Both the position numbers and the translations under genes were made by a program. A stretch of 64,000 bases of DNA from Stenotrophomonas maltophilia (GTDB lineage: Bacteria; Pseudomonadota; Gammaproteobacteria; Xanthomonadales; Xanthomonadaceae): assembly GCF_002205165.1 (NCBI RefSeq), contig NZ_NIVS01000017.1, positions 1-64,000 of the forward strand, read 5' to 3'. The notes under the pieces are model-generated. The model was not told the origin of the DNA, did not search any database, and worked only from the letters and a program-made list of their open reading frames with translations. This document shows positions 15,006 to 24,302 of the stretch, in pieces; the first letter of the stretch is position 1; each line of letters begins with the position of its first letter.

Positions 15006-16367
15006 ATGCCAATGACGACGCAATACGACTATGACCTGATCGTGCTGGGCGGTGGTTCCGGCGGCTTGGCCGCGGCCTTCCGCGCCGCGCAGCATGGGCA
15101 GCGGGTGGCGATGCTGGAGCCGGGTGAACTCGGCGGGACCTGCGTCAATGTCGGCTGCGTACCGAAGAAAGCGATGTGGCTGGCCGCCGATCTCTCCGGC
15201 CGCATTGGCCTTGCCGCGGCGATGGGCTTCGATGTGCCGGTCCGCCCTTCGCTGGATTGGAAAGAACTGGTGGTCCACCGGCAGGCCTATATCGCCAACA
15301 TCCATGCCAGCTATCTCAAGCGCCTGGATGAAAACAACGTGGTGCGCGTGCCGCGCCGTGGTCGGCTGGTCGACGCGCACACGGTGGAATGCAGCGATGG
15401 TGTACGCATCAGCGCCGCGCACATCCTGATCGCGACCGGCGCCCATCCGCAGCGCCCGGATATTCCCGGCGCCGAGCTTGGCCTGGTCTCCGATGATTTC
15501 TTCAACCTGTGCAGCGCGCCGGAGCGGGTCGCGATCGTGGGGGGCGGCTACATCGCGGTGGAACTTGCCGGGCTGCTGCAGGCCCTCGGCAGCCGCGTGA
15601 CCCTGCTGGTCCGTGGCGAGCGCCTGCTGGAGCGCTTCGATGCGGAGCTCACCGGACAACTTGCCGAGAATCTGCGCCATCAAGGCGTGCAGGTCCACTT
15701 CGGTTATCGCCTGCGCGAGCTGCAGCGCGACGGCGACGGCGTGGTGGCGCTCGGGCACGATGGGCCGGCCGATGGTCGCTTCGATGCCGTGTTCTTCGCC
15801 ACGGGGCGACGCGGCAACAGTGCCGACCTCGGGCTGGACGCCGTGGGCGTGGTGGTCGGGGAAAAGGGCGAGGTGGAGGTCGACGAGTGGCAGACCACGG
15901 CCGTACCCAGCGTGCACGCGGTGGGCGATATCGCCGGCAAGGTCGGCCTGACCCCGGTGGCGATCGCCGCGGCGCGCAAGCTGATGGACCGCCTGTTCGG
16001 TGGCCAGCCGCAGGCGAAGATGGACTATGAGAACGTGGCCAGCGTGGTGTTCTCGCACCCGGCGCTGGGCGCAGTGGGCTTGAGCGAAGAAGAGGCGTGC
16101 GCGAAACACGGCGACGTACGCGTGTACCGCAGCAACTTCCGCCCGATGCTGCAGGCGTTGGCCGACGGCACCCAGCGCAGCCTGTTCAAGCTGGTCTGTG
16201 TCGGGGAGGAAGAGCGTGTGGTCGGCGTGCACCTGCTGGGCGAGGCGGCCGATGAAATCCTGCAGGGCTTCGCACTGGCGGTGAAGATGGGCGTGACCAA
16301 GGCCCAGTTCGACGACACCGTGGCGATCCATCCGACCTCGGCAGAAGAAGTCGTCTTGATGCGCTGA
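15006..16367 (+). CDS. gor: glutathione-disulfide reductase
   Basis: A 453-residue cytoplasmic flavoenzyme that reduces oxidised glutathione with NADPH. The FAD-binding motif LIVLGGGSGG is followed by the redox-active disulphide GGTCVNVGCVPKK (Cys46 and Cys51). The NADPH domain shows VGGGYIAVELAGLL and an arginine (VRGERLL) that favours NADPH. The C-terminal dimer domain ends in the catalytic segment AIHPTSAEEVV, where TSAEE rather than the dihydrolipoamide dehydrogenase form marks glutathione reductase. The length fits the family. Another ATG two codons downstream is possible. It begins four bases after the stop of an oxidoreductase relic. Confidence 0.94.
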   Translation: MPMTTQYDYDLIVLGGGSGGLAAAFRAAQHGQRVAMLEPGELGGTCVNVGCVPKKAMWLAADLSGRIGLAAAMGFDVPVRPSLDWKELVVHRQAYIANIHASYLKRLDENNVVRVPRRGRLVDAHTVECSDGVRISAAHILIATGAHPQRPDIPGAELGLVSDDFFNLCSAPERVAIVGGGYIAVELAGLLQALGSRVTLLVRGERLLERFDAELTGQLAENLRHQGVQVHFGYRLRELQRDGDGVVALGHDGPADGRFDAVFFATGRRGNSADLGLDAVGVVVGEKGEVEVDEWQTTAVPSVHAVGDIAGKVGLTPVAIAAARKLMDRLFGGQPQAKMDYENVASVVFSHPALGAVGLSEEEACAKHGDVRVYRSNFRPMLQALADGTQRSLFKLVCVGEEERVVGVHLLGEAADEILQGFALAVKMGVTKAQFDDTVAIHPTSAEEVVLMR

Positions 16368-16413
16368 AAGCGCATCAGCGGCGTGCACCCGCCGAAGCCG
16401 CAGCAGGAATCCG

Positions 16414-16438
16414 GTAGTGCCACGCCATGCGTGGCGAC
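16414..16438 (+). repeat. SMAG-type GTAG palindrome
   Basis: GTAGTGCCACGC-CAT-GCGTGGC: a GTAG head, a seven-base stem and a three-base loop. It lies in the 260-bp gap between gor and the EamA gene, in which I see no gene. Shape and head match the SMAG repeats of Stenotrophomonas. Confidence 0.7.
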
Positions 16439-16627
16439 CGCGCACGAAGCGGCACAGCCTTACGCAGGCGCCGGGTCTGTCGGTCGGCCGAGCTCTTTCC
16501 GCCGTTGAAACAGGCTCGGAGCGCCGTTCCTCCCGTGTCTGCCGGCGCAAAACACCGCCGCCACGCATGCGACAATGGCCGCCCCACCTGCTGCCCAGCC
16601 GCCTCCGTGCGGCTGTCCGCCGTCCTG

Positions 16628-17548
16628 ATGTCGTCACCCGCTTCCTCGCTCCCCACGTCCTCCAGCCGCATCGCCGCCGGCGGCATCGCCTTGGCCGCGA
16701 TCGGGGCGATTGCCGCCTCGGGCAAGGCGGTCATCGTCAAACTCGCGTATCGGCACGGCGTGGATGCCACCACGCTGCTCGCACTGCGGATGCTGATGGC
16801 CTTTCCGTTGTTCGCGGTGCTGGCGGTATGGTCGGCGCGGCGCGCGCCGGCGTTGTCCTGGGGCGACCGCGGGCGCGTGCTGTGGCTGGGCTTCACCGGC
16901 TACTACCTGTCCAGCCTGCTGGACTTCCAGGGCCTCCAGTACATCAGCGTCACCCTGGAACGGCTGATCCTGTATCTGAACCCGACGCTGGTGCTGCTGA
17001 TCAGCCTGGTCCTGCTGAAAAAGCGCCCCGGTCGCTGGCAGGTGGCCGCGCTGGTGCTCAGCTATCTGGGCGTCCTGCTGGCCTTTGGCCATGACCTGCA
17101 GCTGGAAGGCGGGCGCATCGTGCTGGGCAGCGCGCTGGTGTTCGCCAGTGCGCTGAGCTACGCGCTGTATCTGTTCGGCAGTGGCCAGGTGGTGGCGCGG
17201 ATCGGTGCGATCCGCCTGACCGCCTATGCCAGCTGCGTGGCCTGCGTGCTGTGCGTGCTGCACTTCGGGGTGCTGCACCCGATGTCCGCCCTGGGCCAGG
17301 CCTCCCCGCCGGTGTATTGGCTGTCGCTGATCAATGCGACGGTCTGCACAGTGCTGCCCGTGATGGCGATCATGCTGGCGGTGAAGCGGATCGGCTCGTC
17401 GCTGGCCGCGCAGGTCGGTATGCTCGGTCCGGTCTCCACCATCGTGATGAGTCTATGGCTGCTCGACGAACCCATGGGGCCGTGGCAGATCCTCGGCACG
17501 GCCCTGGTCCTGCTCGGCGTGCTGCTGGTCAGCCGGGTGCGCGCGTGA
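16628..17548 (+). CDS. EamA/DMT-family exporter
   Basis: A 306-residue inner-membrane transporter with ten hydrophobic segments arranged as two EamA repeats (drug/metabolite transporter superfamily). The first repeat begins GGIALAAIGAIAASGKAVIVKLAY; the second ends SLWLLDEPMGPWQILGTALVL, where the DEP motif is typical of the family's last helices. The start at MSSPASS avoids a long basic, non-membrane N-terminal extension found in the longer reading frame. The substrate is unknown; relatives export amino acids or metabolites. Its last codon overlaps the GTG of the alkyltransferase-like gene, so the two may be co-expressed, but no functional link is evident. Confidence 0.87.
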   Translation: MSSPASSLPTSSSRIAAGGIALAAIGAIAASGKAVIVKLAYRHGVDATTLLALRMLMAFPLFAVLAVWSARRAPALSWGDRGRVLWLGFTGYYLSSLLDFQGLQYISVTLERLILYLNPTLVLLISLVLLKKRPGRWQVAALVLSYLGVLLAFGHDLQLEGGRIVLGSALVFASALSYALYLFGSGQVVARIGAIRLTAYASCVACVLCVLHFGVLHPMSALGQASPPVYWLSLINATVCTVLPVMAIMLAVKRIGSSLAAQVGMLGPVSTIVMSLWLLDEPMGPWQILGTALVLLGVLLVSRVRA

Positions 17549-17907
17549 ACGCCGCTGCCGTGGGCGATGACCCGGCGGCGCAGGCGCGTGCACGTATTCT
17601 GGCGGTGATCCATGCCATCCCGCCCGGCCAGGTGATGGGCTACGGCCAGGTCGCCGCCAAGGCCGGGCTGCCGGGCAGGGCGCGGCTGACCGCACGCGTG
17701 CTCGGCATGAATGACGATCCCGATCTGCCGTGGCACCGCGTGCTGCGCTCGGATGGCCGCATCGCGATGCCGGAAGGCTCGGCTGGCTGGAAGGAGCAGA
17801 GCCAGCGGCTGCGCGCCGAGGGCGTGGTGATCGAGCGCGGGCGGGTCAAAGGAATGCCGGTGGCCGGTACCAATGATCTGGATGCCGCCCTGTGGGGACC
17901 GGGCTGA
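17545..17907 (+). CDS. alkyltransferase-like DNA-damage protein (ATL)
   Basis: A 120-residue relative of O6-alkylguanine-DNA alkyltransferase. The helix-turn-helix region (GQVMGYGQVAAKAGLPG) and asparagine hinge are kept. The active-site PCHR motif reads PWHRV, with Trp63 in place of the alkyl-accepting Cys. That replacement defines the ATL class (YbaZ/Atl1), whose members bind alkylated guanine and hand it to nucleotide excision repair. The change is therefore a normal family feature rather than damage. The protein starts with GTG overlapping the TGA of the transporter gene, giving translational coupling. Confidence 0.88.
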   Translation: MNAAAVGDDPAAQARARILAVIHAIPPGQVMGYGQVAAKAGLPGRARLTARVLGMNDDPDLPWHRVLRSDGRIAMPEGSAGWKEQSQRLRAEGVVIERGRVKGMPVAGTNDLDAALWGPG

Positions 17908-17996
17908 CGCTGCCTGCGGGTTGAACGCGGGCGCTGGCGCGCAGATCGCAGCCCGGTGCTGCGGCTATGATGGAGGTAGTTCCAAAGGATGCCCCC

Positions 17997-18671
17997 ATGT
18001 TTCCCCGCCTGCCTACCGTCACCAAAGCGTTGTTGATCGCCAACGCCGTGCTGTTCCTGCTGCAGCAGCCGTTCCTGCTCGGCAATGCCACGTTCGAGCC
18101 CTTCATGCTGCAGCCCCTGGGCGGCGGCTTCGATCCGTTCTCGCCCGGCGGCAACTTCCAGCCCTGGCAGCTGCTGACCTATGGCTTCCTGCATGGCAGC
18201 TTCGGCCATCTGTTCTTCAACATGCTCGCGCTCTTCATGTTCGGCGCGCCGTTGGAACAGACCTGGGGCGAGAAGCGTTTCCTGACCTATTACCTGGTGT
18301 GTGTCGCCGGTGCCGGCCTGTGCCAGCTGCTGGTCGGCATGATGCTGGCCGACCCGGCCACGGTGCTGGGTGCCTCCGGCGGTGTGTTCGGTCTGCTGCT
18401 GGCCTACGGCATGCTGTTCCCGAACCAGCGGGTGATGCTGCTGTTCCCGCCGATCCCCATGAAGGCCCGTACCTTCGTGATCGTGTTCGGCGCGATGGAA
18501 CTGATGCTGGGCGCCACCGGCTGGCAGCCGGGCGTGGCCCATTTCGCGCATCTGGGCGGCATGCTGTTCGGCTGGCTGCTGATCCGCTACTGGCGTGGCC
18601 AACCGCCGTTCAACAACCGGCGACCGCCGGGCCCGCCGAAGCGCCCCAATCACCTGCGCAGCATCAAATAA
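17997..18671 (+). CDS. rhomboid-family intramembrane serine protease
   Basis: A 224-residue membrane protein with six hydrophobic segments. The catalytic dyad is visible: Ser127 in GASGGVFG and His185 in AHFAHLGG, with the family's WR-like loop replaced by a short turn after NFQPWQLLTYGFLHGSFGHLFFN (described in parts). The HxxxN pattern HGSFGHLFFNM is the conserved oxyanion region. The C-terminus is basic and proline-rich, probably cytoplasmic. AAGGA lies seven bases before the ATG. Rhomboids cleave transmembrane helices of substrate proteins; the substrate here is unknown. A long perfect palindrome follows the gene. Confidence 0.9.
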   Translation: MFPRLPTVTKALLIANAVLFLLQQPFLLGNATFEPFMLQPLGGGFDPFSPGGNFQPWQLLTYGFLHGSFGHLFFNMLALFMFGAPLEQTWGEKRFLTYYLVCVAGAGLCQLLVGMMLADPATVLGASGGVFGLLLAYGMLFPNQRVMLLFPPIPMKARTFVIVFGAMELMLGATGWQPGVAHFAHLGGMLFGWLLIRYWRGQPPFNNRRPPGPPKRPNHLRSIK

Positions 18672-18683
18672 CAGCAAATAAGA

Positions 18684-18716
18684 GGGACGGAGGGGATTAA
18701 TAATCCCCTCCGTCCC
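18684..18716. repeat. 33-bp perfect palindrome after the rhomboid gene
   Basis: Sixteen-base arms (starting GGGACGGAGGGGATTA) are exact inverse complements around a single A. It sits between convergent genes and could form a cruciform or a strong mRNA hairpin. No T tract follows on the plus strand, so it is either a weak terminator or a repeat element. Confidence 0.75.
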
Positions 18717-18725
18717 CGTTAAATA

Positions 18726-18750
18726 AAAAGGGCGCCCAGTGGGCGCCCTT
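18726..18750 (-). terminator. intrinsic terminator of degenerate M13 gene
   Basis: On the minus strand GGGCGCCC-ACT-GGGCGCCC runs into TTTTTATTT, 25 bases after the stop codon of the M13-like gene. Confidence 0.9.
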
Positions 18751-18774
18751 GTCGTTTCTGCTGTGCAGCGGGGC

Positions 18775-20787
18775 TCAGCGCCAGACCTTGATCTGGTCGT
18801 TGTCCACGCGTTGCATCGGCTGGCCGGGCTTGCAGGTGAAGGTGGCACCGAAGGCCGGCAGGTTGGACAGCGGGCCGTTGGTGCGCCAGCGGCCCGGGGC
18901 CAGGATGTCCGAGCTCAGGCGCTGGGCGGCGACGTTCGGCGAGAGCTGCTGCGGCCACAGGCTCGCCCAGGCACGGAAGAAGCCCTGCTGTGCGGCAGGC
19001 TTGGCCGCCGGCTCAACGGCCTTGTAGGCCTCCCACGCCAGCTCGAGGCCGGCCAGGTCGGCCAGGTTCTCTTCGCGGGTGAGTTCACCGTTGACCTTGG
19101 CACCCTTCACGCCCGGGTAGTCGTAGCCGCTGTACTGGGCGGCCACGCGGTTGCCGAACAGGGTCCAGGCGGTCTTGTCGGCCGGGGTCCACCAGCTGCG
19201 CAGTTCGCCCTTGGCATCCACCAGCGCGCCCTTGGCATCGATCGCACGGGTCAGCTCGTGCGCGACCAGCGCGCCGTAGCTGCCGAACAGGTCGGCGGTA
19301 TCGCCCTTGGCATTGAACACCGGGCCCTGCAGCACGGCGGCGGTGACGATCAGGCGGTTCTGCGCGATGTCGTAGGCCAGGGCCGGCTGCTGCGGCAGCA
19401 CATCCCAGCGGCGGTCGGCGTTGCCCTTGCCGATACGCTTCATCTCTTCGCGGTGGCGCCAGGTCGAGGCGATCAGCATGTTGCCGCCGAAGCTGCCACG
19501 GCCCATCGGCTGCACGGTGTAGTCCAGATCGCGCAGCGGGGTGCCGATCTCGATCTTCAGCGCGGCCAGCTTGGCCTGTGCTTCGGTCTTGGCCTCATCG
19601 CTCATCCAGGTGCTGCGCTTGACCGCATCGATCTGCACTTCGCGGATCTTGTCCACCACCAGCGCCGCCTTGCGACGGTCGTCGGCCGACAAGTGCTTGG
19701 CGGCATACTCGCGGCCGACCATCGGGCCGGCGGCGACGTTGATCGCATCCAGCACCTGCTCCCAGCGTGCCGGCGGCAGGGTCTGGCCACGCATCACACG
19801 GCCACGGAATTCGAATTCGGCATCGCGGTAGGCCTTGGACAGGTACGGGGCCATCGCATCACCCACGCGCCAGCGCAAGTAGACCTTCCACTGCTCCGGC
19901 TTGAGCCGGGTAACCATGCCGTCGAGCTGCTTGAACAGCGCCGGATCGGACAGCGAGACCAGGTCGTCATTGACGCCCTGCGCCTTCAGGAAGGCCTCCA
20001 GCTGCAGGTTGCGGTAACGGCTGTTGAGCTCCTTGGTGGAGATCGGCGCGTAGTTGTTGAACGGGTTGTTGATGCCAGCCAGCGACTGCGCATTGCGCGC
20101 CAGTTCGGTTTCCAGCGCGATCACCGACTGCGATTCGGCATCAAGCTTGTCCGCCGGGGTGCCGGTCAGCGCCAGCACCTGCTTGACGTAGGTGCGGTAG
20201 CGCGCCATCAGCGCGACGGTGTCGGCATCGGTACGGGTGTAGAACGCCGGGTCCGGCAGGCCCATGCCGCCCTGCATGAAGTAGCCGATGTGGCGGTCCA
20301 GCGCCTTCAGATCCACGTCCGGGGCGAAGTTGAAGGCCACCGGGATGCCGACCTGGTGCAGCGCGGCGATCGAGGCCGGCACGTCCTTGGCCTTCTTGAT
20401 CGCATTGATGCGGGTCAGCAACGGGGCGATCGGGTTGGAGCCGTCGGCTTCCACCGCGGCCTCGTCCAGGCCGCTGGCCCAGAAGTCGCCGAGCAGCTTC
20501 TGCACGTTGCCCTGCGGGGCGGTCATCGCGCCATCCAGCAGTTCACGCTGCTGCTGGCGTGCGCGGTCGGCCAGCTGGCCCAGTGCGGTGGTGGCACCGG
20601 TCTGCGGCACCGGATTGGCTTTCAGCCAGGTCGCGTTGGTGGCCTCGTAGAAGTCGCTGCACTGGGCGCTGACGGCCGGCGCGCGGGCGGCGGCCTTCTT
20701 CTTCGGCGCGGCGTGCGCATCGGGAGCAGCGACAAGGGTGACCAGGCTGATGCCCAGGGCAATGGCAAGCGGACGGAAGTTGGGCAT
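18775..20787 (-). CDS. degenerate M13 (neprilysin-like) metallopeptidase, zinc motif altered
   Basis: A 670-residue protein with a signal peptide (LAIALGISLVTLVAAPDAHA) and full-length M13 architecture. The normal zinc motif HExxH reads HELTR: His510 and Glu511 remain, but the second histidine is Arg514. I checked this on the DNA (CGT codon, 19246-19248). The third ligand segment EENLADLAG keeps its Glu. The substrate-binding NAYY stretch, intact in the paralogue at 24303, is replaced by ALAYDIAQNR. Everything else is open and well formed, so this is not a frameshifted gene. It may be an inactive peptidase kept as a binding or chaperone protein, or use another zinc ligand. ATG at 20802 is an alternative start. 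Confidence 0.85.
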   Translation of the reverse strand: MPNFRPLAIALGISLVTLVAAPDAHAAPKKKAAARAPAVSAQCSDFYEATNATWLKANPVPQTGATTALGQLADRARQQQRELLDGAMTAPQGNVQKLLGDFWASGLDEAAVEADGSNPIAPLLTRINAIKKAKDVPASIAALHQVGIPVAFNFAPDVDLKALDRHIGYFMQGGMGLPDPAFYTRTDADTVALMARYRTYVKQVLALTGTPADKLDAESQSVIALETELARNAQSLAGINNPFNNYAPISTKELNSRYRNLQLEAFLKAQGVNDDLVSLSDPALFKQLDGMVTRLKPEQWKVYLRWRVGDAMAPYLSKAYRDAEFEFRGRVMRGQTLPPARWEQVLDAINVAAGPMVGREYAAKHLSADDRRKAALVVDKIREVQIDAVKRSTWMSDEAKTEAQAKLAALKIEIGTPLRDLDYTVQPMGRGSFGGNMLIASTWRHREEMKRIGKGNADRRWDVLPQQPALAYDIAQNRLIVTAAVLQGPVFNAKGDTADLFGSYGALVAHELTRAIDAKGALVDAKGELRSWWTPADKTAWTLFGNRVAAQYSGYDYPGVKGAKVNGELTREENLADLAGLELAWEAYKAVEPAAKPAAQQGFFRAWASLWPQQLSPNVAAQRLSSDILAPGRWRTNGPLSNLPAFGATFTCKPGQPMQRVDNDQIKVWR

Positions 20788-20902
20788 GTAAAGCAAATCC
20801 ATCGAGGATTGAAGATCGCGCGAGTGTATCAAGCCGCGACGCATGGCGGCATGCAAGGAAGGGGAGGTAAGGGGCACCGTGGGCCAGGCGGGGCTGCGGC
20901 AC

Positions 20903-20926
20903 AAAAAAGCCCCGCCGGAGCGGGGC
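20903..20926 (-). terminator. intrinsic terminator of Oar-like receptor gene
   Basis: On the minus strand GCCCCGC-TCCG-GCGGGGC is followed by TTTTTT. A second, stronger hairpin without T tract (arms AGGGCCCGGCC and its complement, 20949-20974) lies between it and the stop codon. Confidence 0.92.
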
Positions 20927-20986
20927 AGGAGAGAGCACGGCCGGCCAACCAGGGCCCGGCCAGGTGGCCGGGCCCTGCAGGGTGGA

Positions 20987-23900
20987 TCAGAAGTCGTATC
21001 GAGCGCTCAGGCGGACCTGGCGCGGGGAGTTGTAGTTCAGTGGCTGGTTGTAACGCGGATCCGGGGTCACCCGGTCGGTCGCGTAATTGCTGTAGTACGA
21101 CCCGGCAACCTGGCGATTGAGCACGTTCAGAACGTCCGCCTGCAGGCTCAACTTGTTGTCCGCCCAGTTCGGCGTGTAGGCCAGCGACAGGTTGAGGTTG
21201 AAGCCCCACGGCGTGGTGCCGTTGTCGCCGCGTGGCGAGAACCGGTAGTCAGCCGAAGGCGGAATGTAGCCGGCACTCCCCGGGGCGGTGCCGCTGCCGG
21301 CCAGGCCACAGAAGTGGTAGTACGCGCCGTTGTACAGGCCCTGGTCCGCAGTCGGGTAATAGCTGGTGCACGAACGCGGGCGGCCGGAGTCGATCAGCAG
21401 GGAGCCACCGACGCGCCACTCGGGCGTGATCCGGTAGGAACCGTAGGCCTTGATCTGGTGCGCACGGTGGTTCGGCAGCGGGCCATTGGCGCCGACCATC
21501 AGCTGCGGCAGATCCCAGTCCTGGGTCACCGAGACGTCGGTCTGACCGCCCGCGCCGGTATCGAGATCCGATGCCAGCTGGCCTTCGGTATTGCCGTAGT
21601 TGCGGGCGAAGGTGTAGTTCACCTTGCCGTAGAACCTGTCACCGATCGAGCCTTCCAGGAACAGGTCAACCGCGTAGTACCGGCGCTTGAGCTTGGGCAG
21701 ATCGAGTTCGGCGGCGGAGTAGGTGTGCTTTGCCAGCGTACCGTCGGCCTGCTCTTCCCAGAACGTGTTGCCTACCCCCGGGTTGAAGATGAAGCAGCCG
21801 CCTCCCAGTGCCGGGGTGCAGGTGTCATCGATCGCACTTTTCAGGTCACGGTAGGTCACCTTGGCACCCCATACGGCGTTCTCGCCCCAGGCCTGTTCCA
21901 TGCCGACGATGAATTCGTCCTGGTAATGCGATTTCAGGTCGACCGCGGCAACCGTGCGCGGATCGGGTGCATCGCCGCATTCCAGGTTGGAGGAGATGGC
22001 GTTCGGGTTGCCGGGGCAGGTATAGCCCAGGCTCGGATCGACGGGAACGTTGACCAGTCCGGTCGGCGTACCATCGGCAGCAACGCCGGTATAGGTGAAG
22101 TACTCCATCGTATACAGCGAGCCGGAGGCCGCGCGGACCGCAACGTTGTTGGGCAGGGCCAGGTGATAACGGCCCGCATTGGCGAACAGCTTCAACGAAG
22201 CATCGCCATGGACATCCCAGACGCCACCCAGGCGCGGTGCCCACTGGTTGTCCTGCTTGACGTACACCTCATCGGCGCTGGTGAAGTTCTTGAAGGTCTC
22301 GTTGCGCAGGCCCAGCGTCAGCAGGACGTTGTCGCTGACCTGCCAACGGTCCTCGAGGAACTGCGCGGACTGTTCGGTTCTTACCTTGGCGATCTGAGTG
22401 TAGTACTGCTGGCGAACGTAGTACCCCTGGCTGCCCAGGCCACCGGCCGAGGCCGGCGAACCGACGCCATGGGAAGCATCGATGGCGGCATTGGGGTTGT
22501 TGGAACGGCTGTACACCCAGATGAACCCGCCGCCGTACTCGCTGCCGGTGTACGACTCTGCTTCCATGACATCCAGGCCGGCGCGCAGGTCATGGTTGCC
22601 CAGGCGATAGCCCACGTCCAGGCGCCAGCCCTTGGTTTCATCGTAAGCACCGGGGACGTTGACCGTGGCGGCCGTCCAGCAGCCGGCATAGTTTGCGGCC
22701 GGAATGCCGGGTGCGCGTGCGGTGGCCACGGCGGACGTGCGCGGGCAGGCCGGATCGTAGCCCCACGGACTCTGGCTGTGATCGATCTTCTGGGTGCCGT
22801 ACAGCGCCGACACCGTGAGGTCATCGGTCAGATAGCCGGTGTACTTGCCGATGTACAGTTTGGACTTGTCCTCGTTGCTCGTGCCCGCGTTCTGCTCGTT
22901 GCCGTGGGTGAAATCGGCGTAGTTGAAGGTATAGCCGGCGCTGTCGTACTTGGTGACGTCGGAGATGCCGGTGAACTCAAGCAGGTGATTGTCAGTGATG
23001 TTCCAATCGATCTTCGCTGCCCAACGCGGATACTCGTAGGAGTATTCCTGCCATGCGTTGGTGGTCGTTGCAGCGGCCTGGCTCGTCGATGCCACGCCGG
23101 CACCCTCACGCTTGGTCACCTCGACATTGGCGTAGATGAACAGTTTGTCCTTGACGATCGGGCCGCCGACGTACGCGCCGGTGGTCTGGGTCCAGCTCTG
23201 GTTCTTGTTCCGCAGCTGGTACAGCTGGCCATCCGTGCGCTTGGTCGGATCCGGATTGTCCGCACCGTAGAAACCAGTATCGGCGAAGTTGCTGTTGCGC
23301 GGGCTTGCACGCAGGGTTTCCGGGCTCCAGTAGGCGTAGCCGCCGCCACTCCATTCATTCGTGCCGCGCTTGGTGACGATGTTGACGACACCACCAGTGG
23401 CACGACCGAATTCGGCGCCGTAGCCACCGGTCAGGACCTGCTGCTGCGAGATCGCATCGAAGGGAAGCGTGGTGAAGCCGATCGACGACAGCGGGTTGGT
23501 CACCGCGAAGCCATTGATGTAGAACGCGTTTTCGGACGATGCGGCACCGCCGAAGCTGGGGACCGTGACGCCACCGGAGGTGTAGCTCGCGTTGGAAATC
23601 ACGCTGGGCGCCAGCAGCGCCACGCTGGCGATGTCACGGCCGACCGCGATCTCCTGCAGCTGTTCCGAGGTGAATACCGTGCGGGTGTCGGTCTGGCTGA
23701 CGTCGATCTTGGGCACGGCCGTCGCCCTGACCTCGATGCGGTCCAGCTCCTGGACTCCGGTGCCGGAAAAGGAAACCTCGGTGCCACTGGCGATCACGAC
23801 CTGCACCCGTTCGCGGACTGCGATCACCTGGCCATCTTTCTCGACGGTCACCTTGTAATTGCCGTTCGGCAGATCGCTGGCACGGTAGCGACCATTGCGG

Positions 23901-24079
23901 TCGACGGTCACGGTGCGGCTGGTACCGGTGTCCAGGTTCTGCACGCTGATGGTGCTGCCAGGTTCGCCGGTACCGTAGATGTTGCCGGTAACGGACTGCG
24001 CGTGCGCTGCCCCGGCCAGGCACAGGCCCAGCGCGATGGTCAGGGTGGCCCGGCGAAGCGGCATGGTTTGCTTGATCAT
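20987..24079 (-). CDS. Oar-like TonB-dependent outer-membrane receptor
   Basis: A 1030-residue outer-membrane protein. A GGGGGAAG ribosome binding site fixes the start, and a signal peptide ends AGAAHAQS. Residues about 27-100 form a carboxypeptidase-regulatory-like beta-sandwich (GNIYGTGEPGSTISVQNLDT then RYRASDLPNGNYKV), as in Oar proteins. The plug domain follows, with ELDRIEVRATAV near a TonB-box position and GGYGAEFGRATGGVVNIVTK at its end. The rest is a 22-stranded barrel rich in Tyr and Gly, ending RQVRLSARYDF with the terminal Phe used for barrel insertion. It is placed between two M13-type peptidase genes, which suggests peptide or protein-derived substrates (inference). Confidence 0.93.
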   Translation of the reverse strand: MIKQTMPLRRATLTIALGLCLAGAAHAQSVTGNIYGTGEPGSTISVQNLDTGTSRTVTVDRNGRYRASDLPNGNYKVTVEKDGQVIAVRERVQVVIASGTEVSFSGTGVQELDRIEVRATAVPKIDVSQTDTRTVFTSEQLQEIAVGRDIASVALLAPSVISNASYTSGGVTVPSFGGAASSENAFYINGFAVTNPLSSIGFTTLPFDAISQQQVLTGGYGAEFGRATGGVVNIVTKRGTNEWSGGGYAYWSPETLRASPRNSNFADTGFYGADNPDPTKRTDGQLYQLRNKNQSWTQTTGAYVGGPIVKDKLFIYANVEVTKREGAGVASTSQAAATTTNAWQEYSYEYPRWAAKIDWNITDNHLLEFTGISDVTKYDSAGYTFNYADFTHGNEQNAGTSNEDKSKLYIGKYTGYLTDDLTVSALYGTQKIDHSQSPWGYDPACPRTSAVATARAPGIPAANYAGCWTAATVNVPGAYDETKGWRLDVGYRLGNHDLRAGLDVMEAESYTGSEYGGGFIWVYSRSNNPNAAIDASHGVGSPASAGGLGSQGYYVRQQYYTQIAKVRTEQSAQFLEDRWQVSDNVLLTLGLRNETFKNFTSADEVYVKQDNQWAPRLGGVWDVHGDASLKLFANAGRYHLALPNNVAVRAASGSLYTMEYFTYTGVAADGTPTGLVNVPVDPSLGYTCPGNPNAISSNLECGDAPDPRTVAAVDLKSHYQDEFIVGMEQAWGENAVWGAKVTYRDLKSAIDDTCTPALGGGCFIFNPGVGNTFWEEQADGTLAKHTYSAAELDLPKLKRRYYAVDLFLEGSIGDRFYGKVNYTFARNYGNTEGQLASDLDTGAGGQTDVSVTQDWDLPQLMVGANGPLPNHRAHQIKAYGSYRITPEWRVGGSLLIDSGRPRSCTSYYPTADQGLYNGAYYHFCGLAGSGTAPGSAGYIPPSADYRFSPRGDNGTTPWGFNLNLSLAYTPNWADNKLSLQADVLNVLNRQVAGSYYSNYATDRVTPDPRYNQPLNYNSPRQVRLSARYDF

Positions 24080-24244
24080 CAACTTCCCCCATTCAATTGA
24101 AAGAATTAACGGGTGCTTAATGAAGCCCCGATAGCTGAATATCAAATAAATACGGCCATTGCAATAATTCCGTCATTTCGTTTTTACATCAGAGACACAG
24201 TGATCCAGTTGTTTCCCTAATGAAAAGAGAAGGATGCTGAACGA

Positions 24245-24272
24245 CGAAGGCCCGGGTTTCCCCGGGCCTTCG
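24245..24272. terminator. hairpin after M13 peptidase gene
   Basis: Twelve-base perfect arms CGAAGGCCCGGG / CCCGGGCCTTCG with a four-base loop, 31 bases beyond the stop of the M13 gene. No T tract follows on the minus strand, so terminator strength is uncertain. The rest of the 223-bp gap is AT-rich and probably holds the receptor promoter. Confidence 0.5.
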
Positions 24273-24302
24273 ACTGGTCAGACGCTCAATGAATGGCAGG
24301 CG

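Noticed and set aside
17731-17745. Missing active-site cysteine in the alkyltransferase-like gene as a sign of decay
   Set aside because: Trp in PWHRV is the defining normal state of ATL proteins.
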